Assembly (NCBI GenBank): GCA_002360495.1
Contig: DEQO01000009.1
Location: 1-15,571 of the forward strand
Source of the DNA: Flavobacteriales bacterium UBA3364
GTDB lineage: Bacteria > Bacteroidota > Bacteroidia > Flavobacteriales_F > PHOS-HE28
Direction of reading: 5' to 3'
DNA length: 15,571 bases
The translations under genes and the position numbers were made by a program. The first letter of the stretch is position 1; every line of letters starts with the position of its first letter. Below are positions 1 through 6,079 of the stretch, in pieces. The notes beneath the pieces are model-generated. The model was not told where the DNA came from. It saw nothing but the letters and a program-made list of their open reading frames with translations, and made no database searches.

Positions 1-28
1 CAGCCCTGTTCCGTTGTGGGCCAGTAGG

Positions 29-871
29 TCAATCCACCACCACCACGAGATACTTGGAGATGCTCCAGAACTTCTCGGGGTCGGTGATCACGAGCTTGGC
101 GCCGCCACCTTCGATGCGGTAACTGCCTTCGGGGTGTGCCGTGGAGAGCTTCGCCTTCTTCCCCCCCAGCACGATCTCCGGTGTGGCCGTGATGTCGATG
201 GTCTTGAAGTAGTCCTTCGGCATATCGGCCGTATTGAGCTTGTTGACACCACCGATCCCCGCGACCCCGCCTTCCTTGCTCAGCACGCCTTTCTCCTTCA
301 GTTCCTTGGCGGTTCCAATGGCATAGTAGGCAGTGTTCATTTCGTTGCGCTGCATGTCCGCCACCTGTGATTTGTCCCGGTACATGTCGATCAGCGTTGC
401 GAGGGAACTGTTCGTACTGGCAAGTTGCTCTTTCAACCCGGCGATCTCCACGTCCTTGTCGGCGATGGTCTTTTCGAGGTCCGCCACGGTGCGCTCCAAC
501 TCTGCGATGTTCGTGGCCGAAGCCTTGGCTTGTTTGCGCAGTTTGGCGATCAACTCCTTGTTCTCCGCAAGGAGCACATCGATCTCCTCGATATCGCCCA
601 TGATCCGCTGCTCCACGTCCTCGCTTGTCTCCGCACCGGCCGTTGGGGCGACAAGACCACCTTGTTTGGAACGGATCGTCCGCAGGTTCTCACTGATCCG
701 GTTGAAGGTCCCGAACAGGGAATTGATGGTCGAGTCCTTTTCGGCAACGATCGCCTCGGTGCGGCGCTGGTCCTCCTCCAACTGTCGATACGGTTCTGAG
801 GTCTTGGGGTCTTCAGGGGTGCAGGCTTGCAGCAGCAGGGCTGCGGTCGCGAAGGTCGATAGGTGTTTCAT
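29..871 (-). CDS. Coiled-coil surface lipoprotein (Bacteroidota family)
   Basis: Predicted 280-residue lipoprotein. The chosen ATG (869-871) gives a clean lipoprotein signal peptide with hydrophobic core ATAALLLQ and lipobox LLQAC, the lipidated Cys being residue 17. An in-frame ATG 11 codons upstream would bury this signal behind a charged extension. After the Cys come two charged heptad-rich stretches (about residues 28-60 and 85-165) that should form coiled coils, then a compact C-terminal domain (about 179-280) containing NTAYYAIGTAKELKEKGVLS and ending FWSISKYLVVVVD. That C-terminal pattern is one I recognise from many Flavobacteriia lipoproteins; some relatives are labelled Cbp1-type collagen-binding adhesins, but I cannot support adhesion from sequence. 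It probably sits on the periplasmic or outer face of the outer membrane. It is divergent from the exported protein at 1061. The gene is complete, with a TGA stop at 29-31. Confidence 0.8.
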   Translation of the reverse strand: MKHLSTFATAALLLQACTPEDPKTSEPYRQLEEDQRRTEAIVAEKDSTINSLFGTFNRISENLRTIRSKQGGLVAPTAGAETSEDVEQRIMGDIEEIDVLLAENKELIAKLRKQAKASATNIAELERTVADLEKTIADKDVEIAGLKEQLASTNSSLATLIDMYRDKSQVADMQRNEMNTAYYAIGTAKELKEKGVLSKEGGVAGIGGVNKLNTADMPKDYFKTIDITATPEIVLGGKKAKLSTAHPEGSYRIEGGGAKLVITDPEKFWSISKYLVVVVD

Positions 872-913
872 GGAGATGCCGCCAGGGCGATTTCTTATGG
901 ACAACGTTCAAAG

Positions 914-947
914 GGCCGTTGCTCGTGTATGAACGGCCGTTGTTCGT
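914..947. repeat. 13-bp direct repeat at 21-bp spacing
   Basis: GGCCGTTGCTCGT at 914-926 recurs as GGCCGTTGTTCGT at 935-947 with one mismatch. The start-to-start distance is 21 bp, two helical turns, so both copies face the same side of the DNA. The second copy is embedded in the perfect palindrome AACGGCCGTT (932-941); the first lies in the near-palindrome AAGGGCCGTT (911-920). Flanking GTTCA (906-910) and TGAAC (930-934) are also inverted. The layout looks like a tandem operator, or a structured leader of the lipoprotein mRNA. The function is inferred only. Confidence 0.45.
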
Positions 948-978
948 AGTGCGAAAATAGGTCGGCCCGGTGCTTGCT

Positions 979-991
979 GTTGCATTGCAAC
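979..991. promoter_or_regulatory. Perfect 6-1-6 palindrome
   Basis: GTTGCA-T-TGCAAC is a perfect inverted repeat about 70 bp upstream of the ATG at 1061. It could be an operator for either divergent gene. Short palindromes occur by chance, so confidence is low. Confidence 0.25.
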
Positions 992-1060
992 CTTTGTCGC
1001 CCAGTTCACGTAGCAGCGCGCGCGGAGGTGTTCCGAACGCCCGCTTTACCAAGACCTGAA

Positions 1061-1864
1061 ATGCGCCTTTTGCCCGGCTTCCTCGCCTTGGTGATCCTCA
1101 CCTTCGGATGTTCGATGCCGACCGCAGCGCAGGAGGAAGGACTTGCCCGGGACTTCGAGAAGCTCAGCGCAAAGGAACGAGCGCGCATCGCCAAAGAGGA
1201 GCAGGAGGCCGCCGCCGTGGATGGCGCGTTCCAGGCCGTGATGTCCCACGCCGAAGATCTATTCCGCCAATTGCGGTACGAGGAGTCCATGGCGAAGTTC
1301 AAGGAGGCCCGGACGATGCGCCCATACAACGTCTACCCGAAAGTGAAGATCCAGGACCTGCAAGCGTTGATCGCCAAACGCGATGCTGAGGCAGCTGTAA
1401 CTCCTGTCCCGGAGCCGGTCGTGCAGAACGAAGCACCGGTTGCAATTCCGGCGCCGGTCGCTCCGCCTCCTGTGGAACCGGTGGCGCCTGAAGAACCGGA
1501 GCGCATTGCATCGGATCGCCTGGTGATCAGCGGACCTGTGCGGGAACCGTCGGTGCAAGTCGTGCGCTCACCACCTCCACCCGTGGTCGTGCAACCCGTG
1601 AAGGCGGCTCCCATCGAACGAGCCCCGCCTCAGGTTCAGGCGAAGCCTTCAGCGGTCCGCACCGTTCCGGACCCGCCTGTCGTGGTGGAAGGTCAGCGTG
1701 TTTACAGGGAAGGTCGATCCGTGGTCGTTGAGAATACGATCGCCCAGGAAGGTCATCTGGTGACATTCCGAAAGGTCTCCCACCCGTGGGGTGAGGTGAA
1801 CCACTTCCGCGACGGGGTACCGATCTCGGGAAGGGCCTACCAGCAGGCCATGGAGGACCGCTGA
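1061..1864 (+). CDS. Exported TPR-like, proline-rich protein
   Basis: A 267-residue protein of unknown function. The ATG at 1061 is preferred over one at 974 because it starts directly with a signal peptide: MRLLPGFLALVILTFGC, then SMPTAAQEE with probable signal peptidase I cleavage near residue 24. Cys17 has Phe-Gly before it, a poor lipobox, though lipidation cannot be excluded. Residues 60-110 resemble one or two TPR-like helical units (AEDLFRQLRYEESMAKFKEA, then YPKVKIQDLQALIAKRD), a pattern common in Bacteroidota envelope proteins. Residues 114-210 are a Pro/Val-rich linker. The C-terminal 50 residues (VTFRKVSHPWGEVNHFRDG) match a small conserved end domain found on other flavobacterial TPR proteins. 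It probably acts in the periplasm, perhaps spanning it with the linker. The stop lies 4 bp from the convergent siaC-like stop. Confidence 0.75.
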   Translation: MRLLPGFLALVILTFGCSMPTAAQEEGLARDFEKLSAKERARIAKEEQEAAAVDGAFQAVMSHAEDLFRQLRYEESMAKFKEARTMRPYNVYPKVKIQDLQALIAKRDAEAAVTPVPEPVVQNEAPVAIPAPVAPPPVEPVAPEEPERIASDRLVISGPVREPSVQVVRSPPPPVVVQPVKAAPIERAPPQVQAKPSAVRTVPDPPVVVEGQRVYREGRSVVVENTIAQEGHLVTFRKVSHPWGEVNHFRDGVPISGRAYQQAMEDR

Positions 1865-1868
1865 AGTC

Positions 1869-2255
1869 TTACCGGTCAAGCTCTTTCAACCGCACAGGGA
1901 ACTCGATCAAGGACCGGTAGTCCTCGCCGGCCTCCTTCATGTCGAGGTCGCCTTTCGCGAACCACCATTCCAGGAACACTTGGGACCGGCCCGTGGCGTG
2001 GAGGTCCTCAAGCCGTTTGAAGAGGTCGAGCAGGTACTTTGAGGTACTGGAGTTGAAGTAGCTGAGGGCGATACGGACGGTGGTCTTCGCGTGCGGGGAG
2101 AGCGCATACCGCTCCAAACTGTCCTGGACAGGGGAATAGAAGCGGTCGGCGTTCTCCGGGATGGAGCACCCGCTGATGGAAATAAGGCCGGATCCGGGGT
2201 CGATCTCCACGGCCGGGGTCTTTTCCGTGGCGGGTATGGAGAACGGGGCGTCCAT
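1869..2255 (-). CDS. SiaC-family regulatory phosphoprotein (DUF1987)
   Basis: A 128-residue single-domain protein with the DUF1987/SiaC pattern: TPAVEIDPGSGLISISGCSIPENADRFY near the N-terminus, YFNSSTSK (66-73) in the middle, and a Trp-rich strand plus DLDMKEAGEDYRSL near the end. In Pseudomonas aeruginosa, SiaC is phosphorylated by SiaB on a Thr in the equivalent YFNTSS motif and dephosphorylated by the PP2C phosphatase SiaA; the unphosphorylated form binds and activates the diguanylate cyclase SiaD. Here that Thr position is Ser69, still phosphorylatable. No SiaA, SiaB or SiaD partner is present in the window, so its target is unknown. It is a complete cytosolic protein. A weak -7-like TACATTCG lies 10 bp upstream of the ATG (2273-2266). 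Confidence 0.85.
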   Translation of the reverse strand: MDAPFSIPATEKTPAVEIDPGSGLISISGCSIPENADRFYSPVQDSLERYALSPHAKTTVRIALSYFNSSTSKYLLDLFKRLEDLHATGRSQVFLEWWFAKGDLDMKEAGEDYRSLIEFPVRLKELDR

Positions 2256-2296
2256 TCAGGTGCGGCGAATGTAGGAAGGACGAGGGCCACGGGCGC

Positions 2297-2310
2297 TGCA
2301 TTTTGATGCA
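2297..2310. promoter_or_regulatory. Palindrome over usp -33 element
   Basis: Perfect inverted repeat TGCAT-N4-ATGCA, centred on the proposed -33 TTTG of the usp promoter. It is a possible operator. It shares the GCAT...ATGC core with the larger inverted repeat upstream of fur (9634-9652). Confidence 0.3.
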
Positions 2311-2333
2311 CCCATCCTTCGGTGTTAATTTCA
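2302..2333 (+). promoter_or_regulatory. Candidate sigma-A promoter of the usp gene
   Basis: TTTG at 2302-2305 and TAATTTCA at 2326-2333 are separated by 20 bp, fitting the Bacteroidota promoter arrangement (TTTG, about 19-21 bp, TAnnTTTG) with two mismatches in the -7 element. It would give a leader of roughly 25-30 nt before the ATG at 2366. The -33 element is the spacer of the palindrome TGCAT-TTTG-ATGCA (2297-2310), so a bound regulator could block it. Confidence 0.5.
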
Positions 2334-2365
2334 GCGTTCCGTAGGCGTTCATAAAGCGTTCCACC

Positions 2366-3166
2366 ATGGCGATCAAGACCATCCTAGTCCCCTACGATTT
2401 CTCGGAATGCGCGACCGATGCGTTACGCGTCGCGGCCAAGATCGCGCGTCTCACCGGTGCTATGATCGATGTGGTCCATCTGTATGAACAGATGACCGAT
2501 TTCCACACCGAGAACCAGCGCATCCGGGAAGAGATCGAGGCCCGGCTGGAGCGCGTACCGGAGTTGCCCTTCCTCAATGGCATCGAGTTGAAGAAGTTCA
2601 TGCTTCGCCAGTTGACGCTGAACGACATTTTCAAGAACGAACGTTTGTTGGAAGCCGACCTGATCGTGATGGGATCGCACGGGGCCAAGGGGTTCCGTGG
2701 CCTGGTCGGGTCGAATACCCAGCGGATCGTGCGCCAGGCACCCATGCCCGTTCTTGTGATCAAGCACCACGTCGAGGATTTCGAGGTACGTGACATGGTC
2801 TTCGCCTCGAATTTCTCGGACCTTGACGTGGAGAAGTTCGAAGCCTTCCTGCCCGTGCTGGAATTGTTCGATCCGAAGGTGCACCTGCTCAAGGTGAACA
2901 CCCCCCGCAACTTCGAGCGCAGCGAGGACAGCCACAAGGCCATCGACCGGTTCCTGCAGCGGCACGAACTGAAGAAATTCAGTGCCACCATCTACAACGA
3001 CCTCAGCATCGAAGAGGGCATCCTGAACTTCGCCAAGGGCATTGACGCCGACCTTATCGCCATGGCCACCCATGGCCGTACGGGCTTTTTCCACGTGGTG
3101 AACGGCAGCTTGACGGAGGACATCGTGAACCACACCACCTTCCCGGTGCTCAGCGTCAAGCTGTAG
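2366..3166 (+). CDS. Universal stress protein, tandem UspA domains
   Basis: A 266-residue cytosolic protein made of two UspA domains. Domain 1 (about 1-135) opens with IKTILVPYDFSECATDALR and closes with VMGSHGAKGFRGLVGSNTQ; domain 2 (about 145-266) closes with MATHGRTGFFHVVNGSLTED. UspA proteins bind ATP through G-2x-G-9x-G(S/T). Domain 1 has only 8 residues between the second and third glycines. Domain 2 has the right spacing but Ala in place of the first Gly, so nucleotide binding may be weakened in each half. Tandem Usp proteins are frequent in Bacteroidota and respond to starvation, oxygen limitation or other stress, often by unknown mechanisms. The gene has its own candidate promoter and is divergent from the SiaC-family gene. 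Confidence 0.9.
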   Translation: MAIKTILVPYDFSECATDALRVAAKIARLTGAMIDVVHLYEQMTDFHTENQRIREEIEARLERVPELPFLNGIELKKFMLRQLTLNDIFKNERLLEADLIVMGSHGAKGFRGLVGSNTQRIVRQAPMPVLVIKHHVEDFEVRDMVFASNFSDLDVEKFEAFLPVLELFDPKVHLLKVNTPRNFERSEDSHKAIDRFLQRHELKKFSATIYNDLSIEEGILNFAKGIDADLIAMATHGRTGFFHVVNGSLTEDIVNHTTFPVLSVKL

Positions 3167-3186
3167 CAAGCGATGGGCAGGCTCCT

Positions 3187-3194
3187 TATCTTTA
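3187..3194 (+). promoter_or_regulatory. Candidate -7 element for the DUF1883 gene
   Basis: TATCTTTA matches the Bacteroidota -7 element TAnnTTTG at five of six defined positions and lies 22 bp before the ATG at 3217. No clear TTTG is seen 19-21 bp upstream. Confidence 0.35.
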
Positions 3195-3216
3195 CGCAAA
3201 CCATTCCACGACCCGT

Positions 3217-3618
3217 ATGAAATTCCTGTACAAATCGTTCGAGGCCAAGCGCAAGGAGATCATCGAGGTGGAGATCGATACGTCCACCAAGGTGCGTTTC
3301 ATGACGGCGCGGGAAATGAAAGCCTATCGCAAAGGGAGGACCTTCTCCTACCACGGTGGCCTTTTCGAGGAGTCGCCAGTTCGTTTCGTGGTCCCGTTCG
3401 ATTCCGTCTGGAACGTGGTCGTTGAGAAAGGCACCCGCTCCAACCCATTGGAGGTGAAGGCCAGCTGCAAGCTGACCAATGCGAACGGCTTGGTGCGCTC
3501 TTCCATTGCGGTGGATGCGCCGCCTGAGGTGCGCCGCTATGCCTTGGGCAAGGAAGACGAGGATGACACCAAAAGCCACGCTTCTGAAATGAGCCTGGCA
3601 GCAAGAAGCGAAGGCTGA
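3217..3618 (+). CDS. DUF1883 domain protein
   Basis: A 133-residue soluble protein with no signal peptide or membrane segment. Residues 1-95 match the DUF1883 pattern: an N-terminal MKFLYKSF strand, an EIIEVEID strand, VRFMTAREMKAYRKGRTFSYHGG, SPVRFVVPF and WNVVVEKG. The family is a small beta-sandwich of unknown function, found alone or attached to signalling domains such as TIR. The C-terminal 30 residues (GKEDEDDTKSHASEM) are charged and probably disordered. It ends 41 bp before the next gene on the same strand, so the two may be co-transcribed. The domain name comes from recalled family patterns; the molecular function is unknown. Confidence 0.7.
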   Translation: MKFLYKSFEAKRKEIIEVEIDTSTKVRFMTAREMKAYRKGRTFSYHGGLFEESPVRFVVPFDSVWNVVVEKGTRSNPLEVKASCKLTNANGLVRSSIAVDAPPEVRRYALGKEDEDDTKSHASEMSLAARSEG

Positions 3619-3659
3619 CGGAACGATCCGCGTCTTCCGGCGTTACTACGGCAAAGGCC

Positions 3660-4370
3660 ATGTCAACACAAACCGAACGCGAGCGACTGGAGCGGCTGCT
3701 CCTCGGCCAGGAGAGCGTACTGGAGGAGGTACACCATCTCCTCTACGATGAACAGAAGCAGGACGATCTGCTTCGGGCCATGGTGCTCAGTTCCACCGAC
3801 GAACGGCCGGTACGCATCACCGGCATGGACCCCGACCGGATCTTCCACCGGGGGACGATCAAGGCACTTTGCATCCGCTATCGCTTGCGGTTCCTGCCCG
3901 GCGGTCTGTTCAAAGGGCCGGTGCCCAACACTGCGGTCTATGCCTTACGTGCGTTGGAGCGCAAGGCGGAAACGCAGCTCAAGAGCTTCATGGTGATGGC
4001 ACCCGCAGGTCGGTTCAAGCTATGCGATAGCGAAGTGGATCCGCTGCTCTTCGTGCCTATCGGCAACGACAGGTTCTACCTGGTGCACAAGTGGGGCAGT
4101 GATCTTTCCGTGGCGCGAAGCATAGTGAATTGGCCGTTCCGCACGGTCGCTCACCTCGCTGTCGTTGTTTTCGTTTTCGCTGGACTGGCGAGCATGTTGG
4201 TCCCGACACATTGGATGACCACCGATCCCGCAGCCACTTTCTGGGGTGCGCACCGCATGATCTTCCTGCTGTGGAGCACCATGGTGTGTGCCAGTTTCAC
4301 CGTGTTCGGGTGGTTCGCCTTCTTCGGCCAGTTCAGTGCCGAAGCCTGGAACAGCCGCTACTTCAACTGA
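3660..4370 (+). CDS. Unknown protein with two C-terminal TM helices
   Basis: A 236-residue protein I cannot assign to a named function. Residues 1-45 are charged and helical. Residues 46-155 form a soluble domain with RYRLRFLPGGLFKG, FMVMAPAGRFKL, DPLLFVPIGNDRFYLVHKWG and conserved-looking aromatic and Gly residues. Residues about 164-182 and 200-224 are hydrophobic helices, and the chain ends NSRYFN. The LLFAPIGND-FYLIHKWG type of motif is familiar to me from Bacteroidota hypothetical proteins, so it is probably a conserved family. The topology should be a cytosolic N-terminal domain with a two-helix membrane hairpin. It may follow the DUF1883 gene in one transcript. Its last 8 bp overlap the end of the convergent gene at 4363. 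Confidence 0.7.
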   Translation: MSTQTERERLERLLLGQESVLEEVHHLLYDEQKQDDLLRAMVLSSTDERPVRITGMDPDRIFHRGTIKALCIRYRLRFLPGGLFKGPVPNTAVYALRALERKAETQLKSFMVMAPAGRFKLCDSEVDPLLFVPIGNDRFYLVHKWGSDLSVARSIVNWPFRTVAHLAVVVFVFAGLASMLVPTHWMTTDPAATFWGAHRMIFLLWSTMVCASFTVFGWFAFFGQFSAEAWNSRYFN

Positions 4371-4590
4371 CGTTCTTCCGGACCTTCACCGCAAGGGGTT
4401 GCAGCACGCCCTTCACGGGTTGTTCGACCCGGCACACGCAGGCGCTCCTGAACCATGTCTTCAGCTGCTCTCGTTCCTCCGGTACCAACCGCTTGAACGC
4501 CTTGCGCATCTCCTTGCGGAACGTGCGCGCATCGGCCTGGCTGATCTTGTCCAGCACTTCCTGATAGTAGGCGAGGAGGTCGCGTTTCAT
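4363..4590 (-). CDS. Small hypothetical protein, 75 residues
   Basis: A small basic, helical protein: MKRDLLAYYQEVLDKIS, then FRKEMRKAFKRLVPEERE, then QLKTWFRSACVC and a Val/Lys-rich tail. No signal peptide is visible. The amphipathic Lys/Arg/Glu pattern of residues 1-50 looks like real coding sequence, whereas the other frames here do not. The gene is convergent to the two-TM protein and their stops overlap by 8 bp. Its first part vaguely resembles small flavobacterial proteins with a PEER motif. I cannot name a family. Confidence 0.55.
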   Translation of the reverse strand: MKRDLLAYYQEVLDKISQADARTFRKEMRKAFKRLVPEEREQLKTWFRSACVCRVEQPVKGVLQPLAVKVRKNVS

Positions 4591-4769
4591 GGTCGGGGTG
4601 CGCAGGTGGTCCGAACGCTTCTGGTCCTACGGTGGTAAGGGCGGCAATGTTTCGCGCCCGAAGCACGTTGTTGGCGACCGTTCCGAACGGGGCCCGGCCG
4701 ATCGCGTACGGTCCTGTCCGTAACGACCGAAGGCCGCACGGGGCGGCCTTCGGTAGAGCGCGGGTCGGA
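4591..4769. other. Intergenic gap behind hsp20
   Basis: This 179-bp gap between the small gene (start at 4590) and the hsp20 stop contains the strong hairpin (4726-4754). The rest (4591-4725) must carry the promoter of the small minus-strand gene, but I see no recognisable -7 or -33 element there. Confidence 0.4.
4726..4754 (-). terminator. Strong hairpin downstream of hsp20
   Basis: A perfect 12-bp stem (4726-4737 with 4743-4754; core CCGAAGGCCGC / GCGGCCTTCGG) around a 5-nt loop lies 16 bp after the hsp20 stop codon. Its position and stability fit a transcription terminator. No run of T follows on the minus strand (TCGTTACGG), so it is not a textbook intrinsic terminator. It might instead protect the mRNA 3' end. 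Confidence 0.65.
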
Positions 4770-5207
4770 TCAGGCGATGCTGATGTCGCGGACGGTCGGT
4801 TTTGCCGGTTCCACCCGTGGGATGTGGACCTTGAGCACGCCGTCCACGTGTTCTGCATGAACGGAAGCGATGTCAACGGTCTCCGGTAGGCGGAAGCTGC
4901 GGGTGAAACCACCCACTTGGAATTCGCGGCGGGTGAAGCGCTCGTTCTCGCCAAGCATGTACTCGGACTTTTCAGCCTTCACGGTAAGGGTCTCTTTCTC
5001 CGCGGTGATCTTCAACTTGTCCTTCGCGTAACCCGGAACAAGCATGCTGATGACGAATTCCTTCGGCGTCTCGGTGATATTCACCTTGGGCGAAGAGGTG
5101 GCCACATCATCATAGCCGAAGAATTGGCCGATGTCGCGTCCGATCGAGACATTCAAGAGGTCGTTCAGCGGACTGTGGTAGGGATGTGTGCGGTATTTGG
5201 TGATCAT
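4770..5207 (-). CDS. Hsp20 / alpha-crystallin small heat-shock protein
   Basis: A 145-residue ATP-independent holdase chaperone that binds unfolding proteins and hands them to Hsp70/ClpB. The start at 5207 (MITKYRTHPYHSPLNDLL) gives the usual short N-terminal arm. An ATG 13 codons upstream adds an atypical basic extension. The alpha-crystallin domain covers about residues 40-135: PKVNITETPKEFVISMLVPG, LKITAEKETLTVKAEK, then RREFQVGGFTRSFRLPETVD and VLKVHIPR. The chain ends RDISIA, an I-x-I motif that docks on neighbouring subunits in oligomers. A 107-bp gap separates it from the upstream TonB-like gene, and a strong hairpin follows, so it is probably its own unit. No CIRCE-type heat-shock operator is visible. 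Confidence 0.93.
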   Translation of the reverse strand: MITKYRTHPYHSPLNDLLNVSIGRDIGQFFGYDDVATSSPKVNITETPKEFVISMLVPGYAKDKLKITAEKETLTVKAEKSEYMLGENERFTRREFQVGGFTRSFRLPETVDIASVHAEHVDGVLKVHIPRVEPAKPTVRDISIA

Positions 5208-5314
5208 GGCTTCAGATCTTTTTGGTCTGTAGCCCGCAACCGTCAAACGCAGTGCAAGACGAGAAATGCGGTCATAATGGCCGGATATGGTTGCGGCTGG
5301 ATGACGAAATGGCG

Positions 5315-6046
5315 CTATTGCGGCATAAAGAGGAAGTACAATGTGCCTCTTTGCGGGTCCGGCGCTGAGCCAAGGGAGTTGAAGCGAGCTCGACGAGCAG
5401 AGGCTACGGCGTGTTCAATCATGCAATCGTCGGCGCTCACACTTTGCGCTGGATCCACCTCCGCCTTCAATACGTTGCCTTGCCTGTCCACCTGGATCCG
5501 GATGGCCACTCGTCCTTGTTCCTTGCAGAGGTAGCCAGGCACATCATCGGATCGTACACGTCCGGTAAGATCATGCCACACGGTGGTGGCTCCGTCCATC
5601 TTCACGGGTTCTGCGGCTTTTTCCATGTAGCGCTCCTTGTTCCACTTGCTGGGGTCAAGTTGTGGGATCACCACCTCCTCACCACGTTCGTGGCGTTCCT
5701 GGGCGAGGCGATCGAATTCCTGTTGCTCGAACTCCCTCAAGTCGCTTTCCACGCTCTCGGCCATCTTGGTGGGCGAATAGGAAAAGGCGGTCTTCTGTGC
5801 TGTGATGTTGCTGGTCGCGTTGGTCACATCCTGCGTGGCATCCAACTCAGGCCGATTGATCGGTGGAAGCATTGGATCCGTTTCCTCGATGGTCTCGATG
5901 TCCATGTGCATCTCCTGGGAAACCTCGCCACTTTCATTGCTGCGCACGGTCAAAAGGGAGAAGGCGAACAAGAGGAACGAATGTGTGGCCAGGGTGCCGA
6001 TCACACCCAACTTGTGCCGTTCGAACCAGTCCAGGAATGCGGTCAT
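5315..6046 (-). CDS. TonB-like periplasmic protein with two C-terminal Cys
   Basis: A 243-residue inner-membrane-anchored protein. Residues 1-12 are cytosolic and about 13-34 form one TM helix (LGVIGTLATHSFLLFAFSLL). A long charged linker follows, helical around 95-125 (ESDLREFEQQEFDRLAQE). The C-terminal domain (about 160-243) has the TonB-C pattern GRVAIRIQVDRQGNVLKAEV and ARRARFNS. Classical TonB transmits proton-motive force from ExbB/ExbD to outer-membrane receptors. Here the Pro-Lys/Pro-Glu linker is missing and there are no exb genes nearby, so it may be a structural or signalling relative. Cys174 (YLCKEQG) and Cys208 (ADDCMI) flank the core and could form a disulfide, a feature I recall from Bacteroidota relatives. 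It starts 33 bp after the rsmF stop and may be read from that operon. Confidence 0.75.
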   Translation of the reverse strand: MTAFLDWFERHKLGVIGTLATHSFLLFAFSLLTVRSNESGEVSQEMHMDIETIEETDPMLPPINRPELDATQDVTNATSNITAQKTAFSYSPTKMAESVESDLREFEQQEFDRLAQERHERGEEVVIPQLDPSKWNKERYMEKAAEPVKMDGATTVWHDLTGRVRSDDVPGYLCKEQGRVAIRIQVDRQGNVLKAEVDPAQSVSADDCMIEHAVASARRARFNSLGSAPDPQRGTLYFLFMPQ

Positions 6047-6079
6047 GGCTGGTCGGGGTGATGCGAAGAAGCGTTCATG

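Larger units (their letters stand above)
872..1060. promoter_or_regulatory. Divergent intergenic regulatory region
   Basis: This 189-bp gap separates the start codons of the divergent lipoprotein (-) and TPR/Pro-rich (+) genes, so it must hold both promoters. On the minus strand TATTTTCG at 959-952 resembles the Bacteroidota -7 element TAnnTTTG; I found no convincing -33 partner. On the plus strand AACCTTTG (989-996) is a weaker match. The region also holds a direct repeat (914-947) and a palindrome (979-991), described separately. No ORF in it looks genuine. Confidence 0.5.

Noticed and set aside
14..64. His-rich stretch (SIHHHHEI) near the window start
   Set aside because: It is the antisense reading of the GTG/GTC codons for the Val-rich C-terminus of the lipoprotein, not a metal-binding peptide.
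872..904. Upstream ATG extending the coiled-coil lipoprotein
   Set aside because: It would place a charged 11-residue leader before a good lipoprotein signal peptide, so the ATG at 871 is preferred.
1390..1690. Low-complexity Pro/Val-rich stretch as a possible tandem DNA repeat
   Set aside because: The codons vary and there is no regular repeat unit; it is a protein-level Pro-rich linker.
2423..3199. 258-codon open frame on the minus strand
   Set aside because: It is antisense to the tandem UspA gene and shows only shadow composition (His, Leu, Val, Asp rich).
4726..4754. Strong hairpin as part of a CRISPR or mobile-element end
   Set aside because: There is only one copy, no flanking duplication and no transposase or cas gene; its place after the hsp20 stop fits a transcript end.
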